DNA of 29,390 bases from DASSUC01 sp035650075 (lineage in GTDB: Bacteria > Actinomycetota > Actinomycetes > Mycobacteriales > Micromonosporaceae): NCBI GenBank assembly GCA_035650075.1, contig DASRII010000449.1, forward strand, positions 1-29,390, in the 5' to 3' direction. The notes below the pieces were generated by a model. That model did no database searches. It saw only the letters and a list, made by a program, of their open reading frames with translations, and was not told the DNA's origin. This document shows, piece by piece, positions 20,867 through 29,260 of this stretch. A program made the translations under genes and the position numbers. How positions within the stretch are numbered: the stretch's first letter is position 1; every line of letters starts with the position of its first letter.

Positions 20867-23280
20867 CGGGCCGGCACCAGTTGACCGCGTTCGACCTCGA
20901 ACGTTATCGAGGCGTCGGGGGTGTCCGGCGCGTTGACGAACGAAACGAACCGCCGCAGCCACTCCGGGTCGTCTATTGTGGACCGCCACTCGTCCACGTA
21001 GGAGTCGACGTGCCGGGCCATCGCCGCGTCCAGCTCGGCGGCGATGCCGAGACTGTCCGCGACGATGACGTCCCGCAGGTGCTCCAGCCCGCCGTCCATC
21101 GCCTCGAGCCAACTGGCGGTCCGCTGCAGCCGATCCGCGGTCCGGACGTAGAACATCAGGAACCGGTCGATGTACCGGACGAGGTCCTCTGTGGATAGGT
21201 CGGTGGCGAAGAGGTCGGCGTGCCGGGGCCGGAATCCGCCGTTGCCGCCGACGTACAGGTTCCAGCCGAGCTCGGTGGCGATGACGCCGAAGTCCTTGCT
21301 GCGCGCCTCGGCGCACTCCCGGGCGCAGCCGGACACCGCCGCTTTCACCTTGTGCGGCGCGCGCAGTCCCCGGTACCGCAGCTCGAGCGCGATGGCCAGG
21401 CCGACCGAGTCCTGCACGCCGTACCGGCACCAGGTCGTACCGACGCAGGACTTCACGGTCCGCAGAGCCTTGCCGTAGGCGTGCCCCGACTCGAAGCCGG
21501 CGTCGACCAGCCGGCGCCAGATCCGGGGCAGCTGCTCGACCCTGGCGCCGAACAAGTCGATCCGCTGTCCGCCCGTGATCTTCGTGTAGAGCCCGAAGTC
21601 GCGGGCCACCTCGCCGATGACGATAAGCTTCTCCGGCGTGATCTCGCCACCGGGGATCCGTGGCACGACCGAGTACGTGCCGTTGCGCTGGATGTTGGCG
21701 AGGAAGTGGTCGTTGGTGTCCTGCAACGATGCCTGCTCGCCGTCGAGGATGTACCCGTTGCCCTGCGTTGCGAGGATCGAGGCCACCGCGGGCTTGCAGA
21801 TGTCGCAGCCGCGACCGCGGCCGTGCTCCGCGACCAGCCGCGAGAACGTCCTGATCCCCCGCACCCGCACGATCTCGAACAGCTCTTGGCGGCTGTGGTC
21901 GAAGTGCTCGCACATGGCCTTCGGCAGCGCCACGCCAGACTCGGCGAGCAACTGGCGCAGCAGCGGCACGCACGAGCCGCAGGTGGTGCCGGCCCGCGTG
22001 CACGCCTTTACGGCCGGTACGTCTGCGCAGCCCTGCTCGCGGATCGCGGTGACGATCGCGTCCTTTGTGACCGCGTTGCAGGAGCAGACCTGGGCGGCGC
22101 CGGGCAGGTTTCCGGTCGCGTCGCCGGTAACGGGCGCCAGCATCGCGAGTGGCGGCGCCGGCAGCGGACCGCCGAGGCAGGCCCGCAGCGCCGGGTATGG
22201 TGCCGCGTCACCGACCAGCACCCCGCCCAGCAACGTCTGCGCGTCGTCGGAGAGGACGAGCTTGGCGTACACCCGGGTGGCCGGGTCGGTGAACGTGACG
22301 TCGAGCGGACCCTCGATCGCCCCGAACGAGGCGACGTCGACACCGAGCAGCTTCAGCTTGGTCGACGTGTCCCCGCCGGGGAAGGTCGCACCGCCGCCGA
22401 GCAGCCGGTCCGCGGCGACCTCCGCCATCGCGTACCCGGGTGCGACGAGCCCGTACACCCGCCCGCCGATCTGCGCGCACTCGCCGATCGCATAGATGTG
22501 CCTGTCACTCGTGCGGCAGGTCTCGTCGACGACCACGCCGCCACGGGGACCGGTCTCCAGACCCGCGTCGCGGGCCAGCTCGTCGCGGGGTCGCACCCCC
22601 GCGGCGAACACGACCACGTCCGCCCGCAGGACTCCGCTGTCGGCGAAGACGACCGTACCGACGGCGTCTTCACCGGTGATACGGGCCGCCGCCCGTCCGG
22701 TGTGGACGGTCACGCCCAAGTCCTCGACGTACCGCCGCAGCATCGCCCCGCCGGCCTCGTCCACCTGCAGTGGCATGAGCCGCGGTGCGAACTCGACGAC
22801 GTGGGTGATCAGGCCCAGCCGGTGCAACGCGTGGGCGGCCTCGAGGCCGAGCAGGCCACCGCCGACGACCACGCCGGTCTTCTTGCCCGCGGCGAAGGCG
22901 GTCAGTGCCTCGAGGTCGTCGACGGTGCGGTAGACGAAGCAGCCGCGCAGGTCCGTTCCTGGTACCGGCGGCACGAACGGGTACGAGCCGGTGGCCAGGA
23001 CCAGCTTGTCGTACCGCAGGTTTCCGCTCCGGGTCGTGACGGTCCGCGCCGCGGGATCCACCGACTCCGCAGGCTCGCCGAGGCGGACGTCGACCCCCGT
23101 GACCGTCGGCAGGTTCAGGGCAGCGCCGTCGAACCAGGTCGACAGCCGCACCCGGTCGTACGCCGGCCGGTTCTCCTCGGCGAGGACGGTCACCTCGAAG
23201 ACGCGGTCCGGGTCCCGGGCGCCTAGCGTCTCCACGAACCGGTGCCCCACCGGCCCGTTGCCGACGACGACCAGCCTCAT
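20863..23280 (-). CDS. nirB: Assimilatory nitrite reductase (NADH) large subunit NirB
   Basis: An 805-residue cytoplasmic enzyme reducing nitrite to ammonium with NADH. The N-terminal FAD/NAD domain begins VVVGNGPVGHRFVE and has the second dinucleotide motif VVVGGGLLGLEAAHAL (about 145-160) and the FAD motif IYAIGECAQ. A BFD-like [2Fe-2S] region follows with CSC near 418 and CGSC near 450. The siroheme/[4Fe-4S] domain has the canonical cysteines in SCVGTTWC (Cx5C) and GCARECAEA (Cx3C), preceded by ferredoxin-like repeats (GTYSVVPRIPGGEI). The start ATG at 23280 has AAGGAG four bases upstream and overlaps the nasB stop (ATGA). A much longer in-frame extension to 23970 is rejected because it lies inside nasB and has no homology-like features. 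Confidence 0.96.
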   Translation of the reverse strand: MRLVVVGNGPVGHRFVETLGARDPDRVFEVTVLAEENRPAYDRVRLSTWFDGAALNLPTVTGVDVRLGEPAESVDPAARTVTTRSGNLRYDKLVLATGSYPFVPPVPGTDLRGCFVYRTVDDLEALTAFAAGKKTGVVVGGGLLGLEAAHALHRLGLITHVVEFAPRLMPLQVDEAGGAMLRRYVEDLGVTVHTGRAAARITGEDAVGTVVFADSGVLRADVVVFAAGVRPRDELARDAGLETGPRGGVVVDETCRTSDRHIYAIGECAQIGGRVYGLVAPGYAMAEVAADRLLGGGATFPGGDTSTKLKLLGVDVASFGAIEGPLDVTFTDPATRVYAKLVLSDDAQTLLGGVLVGDAAPYPALRACLGGPLPAPPLAMLAPVTGDATGNLPGAAQVCSCNAVTKDAIVTAIREQGCADVPAVKACTRAGTTCGSCVPLLRQLLAESGVALPKAMCEHFDHSRQELFEIVRVRGIRTFSRLVAEHGRGRGCDICKPAVASILATQGNGYILDGEQASLQDTNDHFLANIQRNGTYSVVPRIPGGEITPEKLIVIGEVARDFGLYTKITGGQRIDLFGARVEQLPRIWRRLVDAGFESGHAYGKALRTVKSCVGTTWCRYGVQDSVGLAIALELRYRGLRAPHKVKAAVSGCARECAEARSKDFGVIATELGWNLYVGGNGGFRPRHADLFATDLSTEDLVRYIDRFLMFYVRTADRLQRTASWLEAMDGGLEHLRDVIVADSLGIAAELDAAMARHVDSYVDEWRSTIDDPEWLRRFVSFVNAPDTPDASITFEVERGQLVPAR

Positions 23281-24677
23281 GACGCTCCTTCTACAGTGGA
23301 CAGCCAGGTGACGATGCCCTCGACCGCATCGCGGCAGCCGCCGCAGCCGGTGGTGGCCAGGGTCCGCTCGCCGGTACGCCAGGACCGCACGAGGTCGCCC
23401 TTGGTGACCGTGTTGCATTGGCAGACCACGGCGGCGTCGGGCATCAGCGCCGGCGACGCTTCGGCGCCGGGCGCGTCGGCGCCCAGCGATCGGCCCAGCA
23501 GCAGCGAGCGCAGGTCGGCCGGGAGCGGCCCGCCGCGGTCGAAGAGCTGGATGACGGTACCGACGGTGGGGTTGTCGCCCAGCATGATGGCGCCCGCCAG
23601 GCGGTTGTCCCGGACCACGAGCTTCGCGTACGTCCCGCGGGTCGGGTCGGTGTACGTCACCGGGTCGCCGTTGACGTGCGTCGAGTCGCCCATCGTGGCG
23701 AGGTCGATCCCGGCCGCCTTGAGCCGGGTCATCGGCGGCCTCGGCCGGTACCGCGCCAGCGGCCGCCGTCCGGTCAGCACGTCGGCGACCACCCGCGCCT
23801 GGGACCACGCGGGCGCCACGAGCCCGGAGACGACGCCATTGTGTTGGGCACAGTCGCCGATCGCGAAGATGCGCGGGTCGCTGGTCCGCAACCGGTCGTC
23901 CACCACGATCCCCCGCTGGACGGCGAGCCCGGCCCGCTCCGCCAGCGCGGTCTCCGGCCGTACGCCACACGCCACGACGAACATCTCCGCAGTCAGCCGC
24001 CGCCCGTCGGCCAGCACGGCGTCGACCCGGTCGGGATACGACTCGACCGCCACGGTCGTGACATCCAACTCGACGTGGACACCCAGAGTGTCCAGAGTGG
24101 ACGCCAGGACCTCGCTGGCGGCTGGATCGAGCTGCCGCTCCATGAGGTGCCCGACCGCGTGCAGCACGGTGACCCGCAGGCCGCGGGCCGCCAGGCCCCG
24201 CGACGCCTCGAGCCCCAGCAGCCCGCCGCCGAGGACCAGCGCACTGCGGGATCGCCCGGCGAGCCCGACGATGCGCCGGCAGTCGTCGAGGGTCCGGAAG
24301 GCGGCCAGCCGCTCCGGGTACCCGCCGTCGTCGTCGACCAGTCCCTTCACCGGCGGCAGCAGTGGACGGCTACCGGTGGCCAGAACCAGCCGGTCGTACG
24401 GCACCGCCGAACCGTCCGATGTGGACACTGTGCGGCCGGTGCGGTCGATGGCGGTCGCGGTCACGCCGAGCCGCAGCGCGACGCCCCGTCCGGTCCGCTC
24501 GACCAGTGCGAGCTGCTCCTCAGCGGTCCGGCCGGCGACGAGGTTCGCGAGCTGGATGCGGTTGTACGCGCGGTGCCGTTCCGCGCCGAGCACGGTGAGC
24601 TCGACCGCACCGTGCCCAGTCAGCTCACCGACCAGGCGCGCTCCGGCCATACCGTAGCCCACCACGACGACCTTCAC
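23277..24677 (-). CDS. nasB: FAD-dependent electron-transfer subunit of assimilatory nitrate reductase (NasB-like)
   Basis: A 466-residue NirB-like flavoprotein without the siroheme domain. It has an N-terminal VVVVGYGMAGARLV dinucleotide fold, a second one at SALVLGGGLLGLEASRGLAARG, and the FAD motif IFAIGDCAQHNG. A C-terminal BFD-like [2Fe-2S] domain carries CQCNTVTKGDLV and GCGGCRDAV. It most likely passes electrons from NADH to NasC; the symbol follows Bacillus subtilis usage. The GTG start at 24677 is chosen because it begins the dinucleotide-binding strand and overlaps the nasC stop as GTGA. The stop overlaps the nirB start. It could also serve nitrite reduction, which sequence cannot exclude. 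Confidence 0.87.
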   Translation of the reverse strand: MKVVVVGYGMAGARLVGELTGHGAVELTVLGAERHRAYNRIQLANLVAGRTAEEQLALVERTGRGVALRLGVTATAIDRTGRTVSTSDGSAVPYDRLVLATGSRPLLPPVKGLVDDDGGYPERLAAFRTLDDCRRIVGLAGRSRSALVLGGGLLGLEASRGLAARGLRVTVLHAVGHLMERQLDPAASEVLASTLDTLGVHVELDVTTVAVESYPDRVDAVLADGRRLTAEMFVVACGVRPETALAERAGLAVQRGIVVDDRLRTSDPRIFAIGDCAQHNGVVSGLVAPAWSQARVVADVLTGRRPLARYRPRPPMTRLKAAGIDLATMGDSTHVNGDPVTYTDPTRGTYAKLVVRDNRLAGAIMLGDNPTVGTVIQLFDRGGPLPADLRSLLLGRSLGADAPGAEASPALMPDAAVVCQCNTVTKGDLVRSWRTGERTLATTGCGGCRDAVEGIVTWLSTVEGAS

Positions 24678-26740
24678 GGCACCGTCTCCAGCCGAGCGGC
24701 GCAGACCTTGAACTCCGGCATCCGCGACACCGGGTCCAGCGCGTCCGAGGTGACCGAGTTCGCGCGGGCGGTACCGGGCCAGTGGAACGGCACGAACAGC
24801 GTATCGGGCCGGATCGTGTCGACGACCCGCGCCGGTACCTCGACCACCCCGCGCCGGCTGACCACCCGTACCAACTGTCCGTCCGATATGGACAGTGCGG
24901 CGGCGGGGTCCGGGTGCACCTCGACGAAGGCGCCAGGCGCCGCCCGGTGCAGCGCGGCCACCCGCCTGGTCTGCGCGCCGGACTGGTACTGGGCGAGCAC
25001 CCGCCCGGTCGTGAGGTAGAACGGGTACGCCGCATCCCGCTCCTCGACGGGGTCGCGATGCTCGACCGCCACGAACCGCGCGCGCCCGTCCGGGGTCGCG
25101 AATCCCTCGGCGAACATCCGCGGCGTACCGGGGTGTTCCGGTGCTGGACACGGCCAGTAGACGCCGTCCTCCGCATCGATCCGCGTCCAGTCGATACCGG
25201 CATAGTCGGCCGGTCCGCCCGCCGATGCGCGCCGCAGCTCAGCGAAGGTCTCCTCCGGATCCACGGCGACCGCCACCGGCGATCCGAGCCGTCGCGTGAG
25301 CTCCGCGACGACCGCCAAATCGGTACGCACTCCGGGCGGCGGCTCGCGCAACGCACGGCGGCGCAGCACCCTGCCCTCGAGGTTGGTTATCGTGCCGTCC
25401 TCCTCGGCCCACTGGGCGGTCGGCAAAACCACGTCGGCGACGGCGGCCGTCTCGGAGAGCACGAAGTCGGCCACCACCAACAGGTCCAACGCGGCCAGGC
25501 GCCGCTCGACGCGGCGGGCGCGGGGCGCGGACACCACCGGGTTCGAGCCGAAGACCAACAGCGCCCGCGGCCCATCCGGGGTACCGAGCCGGTCCAACAG
25601 CTCCACTGCGGACACTCCTGGCCCTGGCAACGAGTCCGGCTCGACTCCCCACACAGAGGCCACGTGCGCCCGCGCCACCGGATCGTCGATCCGCCGGTAG
25701 CCTGGCAGCTGGTCGGCCTTCTGCCCGTGTTCCCGGCCGCCCTGACCGTTGCCCTGACCGGTCAGGCAGCCGTACCCCGAGCCGGGTCGGCCCGGCAGCC
25801 CGAGGGCCAGCGCGAGGTTGATCCACGCTGAGACCGTGTCCGTACCGTTGGCGTGTTGTTCGGTGCCGCGCGCGGTCACGACGAGGGCGGTACGCGCCTC
25901 GCCGAGCAGCCGGGCGACGGTCCGCAGATCCGCCACGGGTACGCCGGTCAGCCGCTCCACACGCTCCGGCCAGTACCCGGCGACGACCCTGCCGACCTCG
26001 TCGAACCCGGTGGTCTGATCGGCGATGTAGTCGCGGTCGACGTACCCGTCGACGATCGCCAGGTGCAGCAACGCATTGGCGATAGCCAGGTCGGTACCTG
26101 GAGTGGGCGCCAGGTGCAGTGTGGCCCGCTTCGCGGTGAGCGTCGACCGCGGGTCCACGACGACGAGGTGCCCACCCCGGTCCCGTTGCTCGGCGAGGTA
26201 GCGGCAGAGCGGCGGCATGGTCTCGGCCGGGTTCGCGCCGACCAGCAGGACGGCGTCGGCGTGGCCGAGATCGGCGAGCGGGAACGGCAGTCCCCGGTCT
26301 ACGCCGAAGGCACGGATGCCGGCGGCCGCTGCCGACGACATGCAGAACCGTCCATTGTAGTCAATGAACCGCGTACCCAGGACGGCACGGGCGAACTTGC
26401 CGAGCGCGTACGCCTTCTCGTTGGTGAGTCCGCCGCCGCCGAAGACCGCGACGGCATCGCGACCGTACCGCGCCTGCAGCTCGCGGATCCCGCCGACCAC
26501 CCGGCCGAGGGCCTCGTCCCACGTGGCGGGACGCAGTCCCGACCCTTGCCGCACCAACGGCGTCGTGAGCCGCTCCGGATGGTCGAGCAACTCGGCCGCG
26601 GTCCAGCCCTTCTGGCACAGGCCACCCCGGTTGGTCGGGAAATCTCGAGCCAGCACCTCGACACTGCCCGTGCCACCGCCCCGCAGCGTCATGCCGCACT
26701 GCAGCGCGCAGTACGGGCAGTGCGTGGCGACCTCCGGCAT
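24674..26740 (-). CDS. nasC: Assimilatory nitrate reductase catalytic subunit
   Basis: A 688-residue molybdenum (bis-MGD) enzyme reducing nitrate to nitrite in the cytoplasm. The N-terminal [4Fe-4S] motif is CPYCALQCG with a fourth Cys in GGLCQKGW. Then come the molybdopterin segments (GGGGLTNEKAYALGKFARA, NGRFCMSSAAAAG, DAVLLVGANPAETMPP, GQGNGQGGREHGQKADQLPGYR) and the C-terminal dinucleotide-binding-like domain ending at PFHWPGTARANSVTSDALDPVSRMPEFKVCA. The typical ending shows it is complete; there is no separate C-terminal [2Fe-2S] domain, which nasB supplies. The ATG at 26740 is the last possible start before the cluster motif. A longer in-frame start at 26881 would run across the GlnR-like box and is rejected. 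It is the first gene of the nas/nir operon. Confidence 0.95.
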   Translation of the reverse strand: MPEVATHCPYCALQCGMTLRGGGTGSVEVLARDFPTNRGGLCQKGWTAAELLDHPERLTTPLVRQGSGLRPATWDEALGRVVGGIRELQARYGRDAVAVFGGGGLTNEKAYALGKFARAVLGTRFIDYNGRFCMSSAAAAGIRAFGVDRGLPFPLADLGHADAVLLVGANPAETMPPLCRYLAEQRDRGGHLVVVDPRSTLTAKRATLHLAPTPGTDLAIANALLHLAIVDGYVDRDYIADQTTGFDEVGRVVAGYWPERVERLTGVPVADLRTVARLLGEARTALVVTARGTEQHANGTDTVSAWINLALALGLPGRPGSGYGCLTGQGNGQGGREHGQKADQLPGYRRIDDPVARAHVASVWGVEPDSLPGPGVSAVELLDRLGTPDGPRALLVFGSNPVVSAPRARRVERRLAALDLLVVADFVLSETAAVADVVLPTAQWAEEDGTITNLEGRVLRRRALREPPPGVRTDLAVVAELTRRLGSPVAVAVDPEETFAELRRASAGGPADYAGIDWTRIDAEDGVYWPCPAPEHPGTPRMFAEGFATPDGRARFVAVEHRDPVEERDAAYPFYLTTGRVLAQYQSGAQTRRVAALHRAAPGAFVEVHPDPAAALSISDGQLVRVVSRRGVVEVPARVVDTIRPDTLFVPFHWPGTARANSVTSDALDPVSRMPEFKVCAARLETVP

Positions 26741-26746
26741 GCGTCC

Positions 26747-26800
26747 AGCGTCGCCACGGACCGTTTCGGCCGAACGTCTGCGACGTTTCTGCCGCGCAAC
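26747..26800 (-). promoter_or_regulatory. GlnR-like box and -10 for the nas/nir operon
   Basis: On the minus strand, pentamers lie at strict 11-base steps: GTTGC (26800-26796), GAAAC (26789-26785), GACGT (26778-26774) and GAAAC (26767-26763). This is the published GlnR layout (gTnAC-n6-GaAAC repeated). Ten bases further is GACGCT (26752-26747), with A and T at the two key -10 positions and six bases before the nasC ATG. The third pentamer is poor. Confidence 0.6.
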
Positions 26801-26840
26801 ATCGGCTTCACAGCGGTCACGACGCGCCAGTGCGCGAACG

Positions 26841-26894
26841 GTTGCACCCACGACGCGGACGGCACACCGCGGGGAAACCATCCGTTCCTAGCGT
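26841..26894 (+). promoter_or_regulatory. GlnR-like box and leaderless -10 for narK
   Basis: Pentamers at 11-base steps on the plus strand: GTTGC (26841-26845), GACGC (26852-26856), CACAC (26863-26867) and GAAAC (26874-26878). Ten bases further is the -10 hexamer TAGCGT (26889-26894), seven bases before the narK ATG. The arrangement mirrors that of the divergent nas operon exactly. The middle pentamers are weak. Confidence 0.55.
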
Positions 26895-26901
26895 CTAGCC
26901 A

Positions 26902-28272
26902 ATGAGTACCGCTACCGCAGTGAGCGACATCCGGCCGGCGTCGAGACGCGGGCGGTGGATCGACGACTGGCGCCCGGAGGACCCGGTCTTCTGGGAACGG
27001 ACCGGACGCCGCACAGCCCGGCGCAATCTTCTCTTCTCCATCGTCGCCGAGCACGTCGGCTTCTCCGTCTGGACACTGTGGTCGGTGCTGGTGCTCTTCC
27101 TCGGTCCGGCGTACCACATCGACCCCGCCGGCAAGTTCCTGCTCACCGCCGTACCGGCGCTGGTCGGATCGGTGGTCCGGCTGCCGTACACGCTCGCCGT
27201 CGCGGTGTTCGGAGGTCGCAACTGGACGGTCGTCAGCGCCGCCCTCCTGCTGATCCCGTCGGTCGCCGCGGCCGTGGTGCTCGAGCCCGGCGTGTCCTAT
27301 TCGACGCTGCTCGTCGTCGCCGCGCTCGCCGGAGTCGGCGGCGGCAACTTCGCGTCGTCGATGGCGAACATCAACACGTTCTACCCGGACCGGCTCAAGG
27401 GTTGGGCGCTGGGCATCAACGCCGGCGGTGGAAACATCGGCGTCGCCGCGGTACAGCTCGTCGGTCTGCTCGTCCTCGCCACCGCGGGCGCCGGCCACCC
27501 GCGGCTGGTCGCCGGCGTGTACATCCCACTGATCGTGCTCGCGGCCCTCGGCGCCGCACTGTTCATGGACAACCTGACGCACGTGTCGAACGACCGACGG
27601 GCGATGCGCGAGGCCTGCCGCGACCCGCATACCTGGATCATGTCGGTGCTGTACATCGGTACGTTCGGCTCCTTCATCGGCTTCGGCTTCGCCTTCGGCC
27701 AGGTGCTGCAGGTACAGTTCGCCGCCGAGTTCGCCACCCCGGTCAACGCCGCCTACCTGACTTTTCTCGGTCCGCTGCTCGGCTCGCTGATCCGTCCGGT
27801 GGGCGGAGCGCTGGCCGACCGCATCGGCGGGGCGCTGGTCACGTTCTGGAACTTCGTCGCGATGGCGGCCGGAGCGGTCCTGGTACTGGTCGCGTCCACT
27901 GTGGAGTCCCTACCGCTGTTCCTGGTCGGGTTCATCGCGCTGTTCGTATTCAGTGGTGTGGGCAACGGATCGACGTACAAGATGATCCCGGCGATCTTCC
28001 GCGCGAAGGCCCGGTTGCGGGCGGCCGCGGGCGACGACGCCGCGGCGGCGGAGCGCGACGCCCGGCGCCTGGCCGGCGCATTGATCGGACTGGCCGGTGC
28101 GGTCGGAGCGTTCGGTGGAGTCCTGGTCAACATCGCGTTCCGCCAGTCGTTTCTCGTGTACCGCACCGGCGACGGCGCGTACGTCGTGTTCATCGCTTTC
28201 TATGCTCTGTGTTTCGCGCTGACCTGGGCGGTCTACCTGCGCCGCTCCCCCGCGAAGCTGGCCGGCGTCTGA
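26902..28272 (+). CDS. narK: Nitrate/nitrite transporter NarK family (MFS)
   Basis: A 456-residue membrane transporter of the major facilitator superfamily, nitrate-nitrite porter family, importing nitrate for the adjacent reductases. Both nitrate signature motifs are clear: GVGGGNFASSMANINTFYPD followed by GWALGINAGGGNIGVAAVQL (about residues 140-195), and FSGVGNGSTYKMIPAIF (about 350-367). About twelve hydrophobic segments are visible. A hydrophilic loop rich in Ala, Arg and Asp (about 368-393) separates the last ones. The ATG at 26902 follows a -10 hexamer by seven bases with no ribosome binding site. It is transcribed divergently from nasC, with which it shares a 161-bp control region. 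Confidence 0.96.
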   Translation: MSTATAVSDIRPASRRGRWIDDWRPEDPVFWERTGRRTARRNLLFSIVAEHVGFSVWTLWSVLVLFLGPAYHIDPAGKFLLTAVPALVGSVVRLPYTLAVAVFGGRNWTVVSAALLLIPSVAAAVVLEPGVSYSTLLVVAALAGVGGGNFASSMANINTFYPDRLKGWALGINAGGGNIGVAAVQLVGLLVLATAGAGHPRLVAGVYIPLIVLAALGAALFMDNLTHVSNDRRAMREACRDPHTWIMSVLYIGTFGSFIGFGFAFGQVLQVQFAAEFATPVNAAYLTFLGPLLGSLIRPVGGALADRIGGALVTFWNFVAMAAGAVLVLVASTVESLPLFLVGFIALFVFSGVGNGSTYKMIPAIFRAKARLRAAAGDDAAAAERDARRLAGALIGLAGAVGAFGGVLVNIAFRQSFLVYRTGDGAYVVFIAFYALCFALTWAVYLRRSPAKLAGV

Positions 28273-28314
28273 CGGCCCATACGTTCCGCCGGTGACCGGC
28301 GTTCACCAAGTAAC

Positions 28315-28343
28315 TTGCGACCGGGCCACGCCGGCCGTACCGT
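28315..28343 (+). promoter_or_regulatory. Promoter of the alpha/beta hydrolase gene, leaderless type
   Basis: TTGCGA (28315-28320) and TACCGT (28338-28343) are spaced by 17 bases, and the -10 ends eight bases before the ATG at 28352. It is the best complete -35/-10 pair in the window and supports the short start. Confidence 0.6.
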
Positions 28344-28351
28344 GCGATCCC

Positions 28352-29149
28352 ATGCCGATGCTCGACGTGAACGGGGCCCGACTGTCCTACCTGGACAGTG
28401 GAGCCGGACCCGCGGTCGTATTCCTGCACGCGGGAATCGCGGATCTGCGGATGTGGCAGCGGCAGCTGCCCGACCTGGCGGTGGACCACCGGGCAGTGGC
28501 GTACGACCTGCGCGGGTACGGCGAGTCCGACCTGCCACCCGATCCGTTCGCGCACCACGACGACCTCGCCGCGCTGCTCGACGCGCTCGGGATCGAGCGG
28601 GCGGTCCTCGTCGGCTGCTCCCTCGGCGGGATGGTGGCGGTGGACTGCACGCTGGCGCATCCCGACCGGGTACGGAGCCTCGTCCTGGTCGGTGCTGGAT
28701 TGTCCGGCTACGAGTGGTCCGCCGAATTCCGCGAGCTGTGGCGGAACACGGTCGGTGCCGCCGGCGAGGATCTCGACGCGGCGGCGCACGCCGAGGTCGA
28801 CCTGTGGGTGGTCGGTCCACGGCGGACCCGGGACGCCGTCGACGGGTCGGTGCTCGAGCTCGCCACGGCGATGAACCGGCGTGCCCTGGCCCGCGAAGCG
28901 GAGCTGGAGGAGAACGAACCGGAGCCCCTCGACCCACCGGCCGTCGGTCGGCTCGGCGAGGTCGCTGTACCGACGCTGGTGACCACCGGCTTCGCGGACG
29001 TGCCGGAGATCCACATGATCGCCGACCGGCTCGTGACCGGGATCGCCGGAGCGGTACGGGAGGACGTGCCGAACGCCGCCCACCTTCTCCCACTCGAACG
29101 CCCGGACGAGTTCACCCGCCTGCTGAGGGATTTCCTTCGTAGCCGGTGA
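28352..29149 (+). CDS. Alpha/beta hydrolase
   Basis: A 265-residue cytoplasmic alpha/beta-hydrolase fold protein. The oxyanion-hole motif is HAG at 26-28, and the nucleophile Ser90 is in GCSLGG. The catalytic histidine is probably His244 in NAAHLLPLERPDEF. The acid residue is likely the Asp in TTGFADVPEIH. Conserved DLRGYGESD follows the second strand. The substrate is unknown: the fold includes esterases, peptidases and haloalkane or enol-lactone hydrolases. I chose the ATG at 28352 over an in-frame GTG at 28292 because a complete promoter lies between the two. It is downstream of narK in the same direction, but its own promoter makes a functional link doubtful. Confidence 0.88.
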   Translation: MPMLDVNGARLSYLDSGAGPAVVFLHAGIADLRMWQRQLPDLAVDHRAVAYDLRGYGESDLPPDPFAHHDDLAALLDALGIERAVLVGCSLGGMVAVDCTLAHPDRVRSLVLVGAGLSGYEWSAEFRELWRNTVGAAGEDLDAAAHAEVDLWVVGPRRTRDAVDGSVLELATAMNRRALAREAELEENEPEPLDPPAVGRLGEVAVPTLVTTGFADVPEIHMIADRLVTGIAGAVREDVPNAAHLLPLERPDEFTRLLRDFLRSR

Positions 29150-29260
29150 CGTCCCGGATGGGTCATCGAGACGAATCCGACAGTGGCCCGCCGACGGCGG
29201 TTACCCCATCGAAGTCCTCCCGTAGGCGACGCACTGTCGCCACATCCGTGGGAGGACACG
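29150..29260. other. Leader region of the DUF4331 gene with a small hairpin
   Basis: A 111-bp gap with no gene. GGCGAC (29225-29230) pairs with GTCGCC (29236-29241) around five bases, ten bases before the ribosome binding site GGAGGA (29251-29256). The hairpin could influence translation or transcript stability. I see no clear promoter. Confidence 0.5.

Noticed and set aside
21220..23226. 668-codon open frame on the plus strand
   Set aside because: It lies antisense to nirB, which carries intact FAD, [2Fe-2S] and siroheme motifs.
23281..23970. N-terminal extension of nirB
   Set aside because: The frame stays open upstream of the ATG at 23280 but lies wholly inside nasB. The ATG has a ribosome binding site and begins the nucleotide-binding fold.
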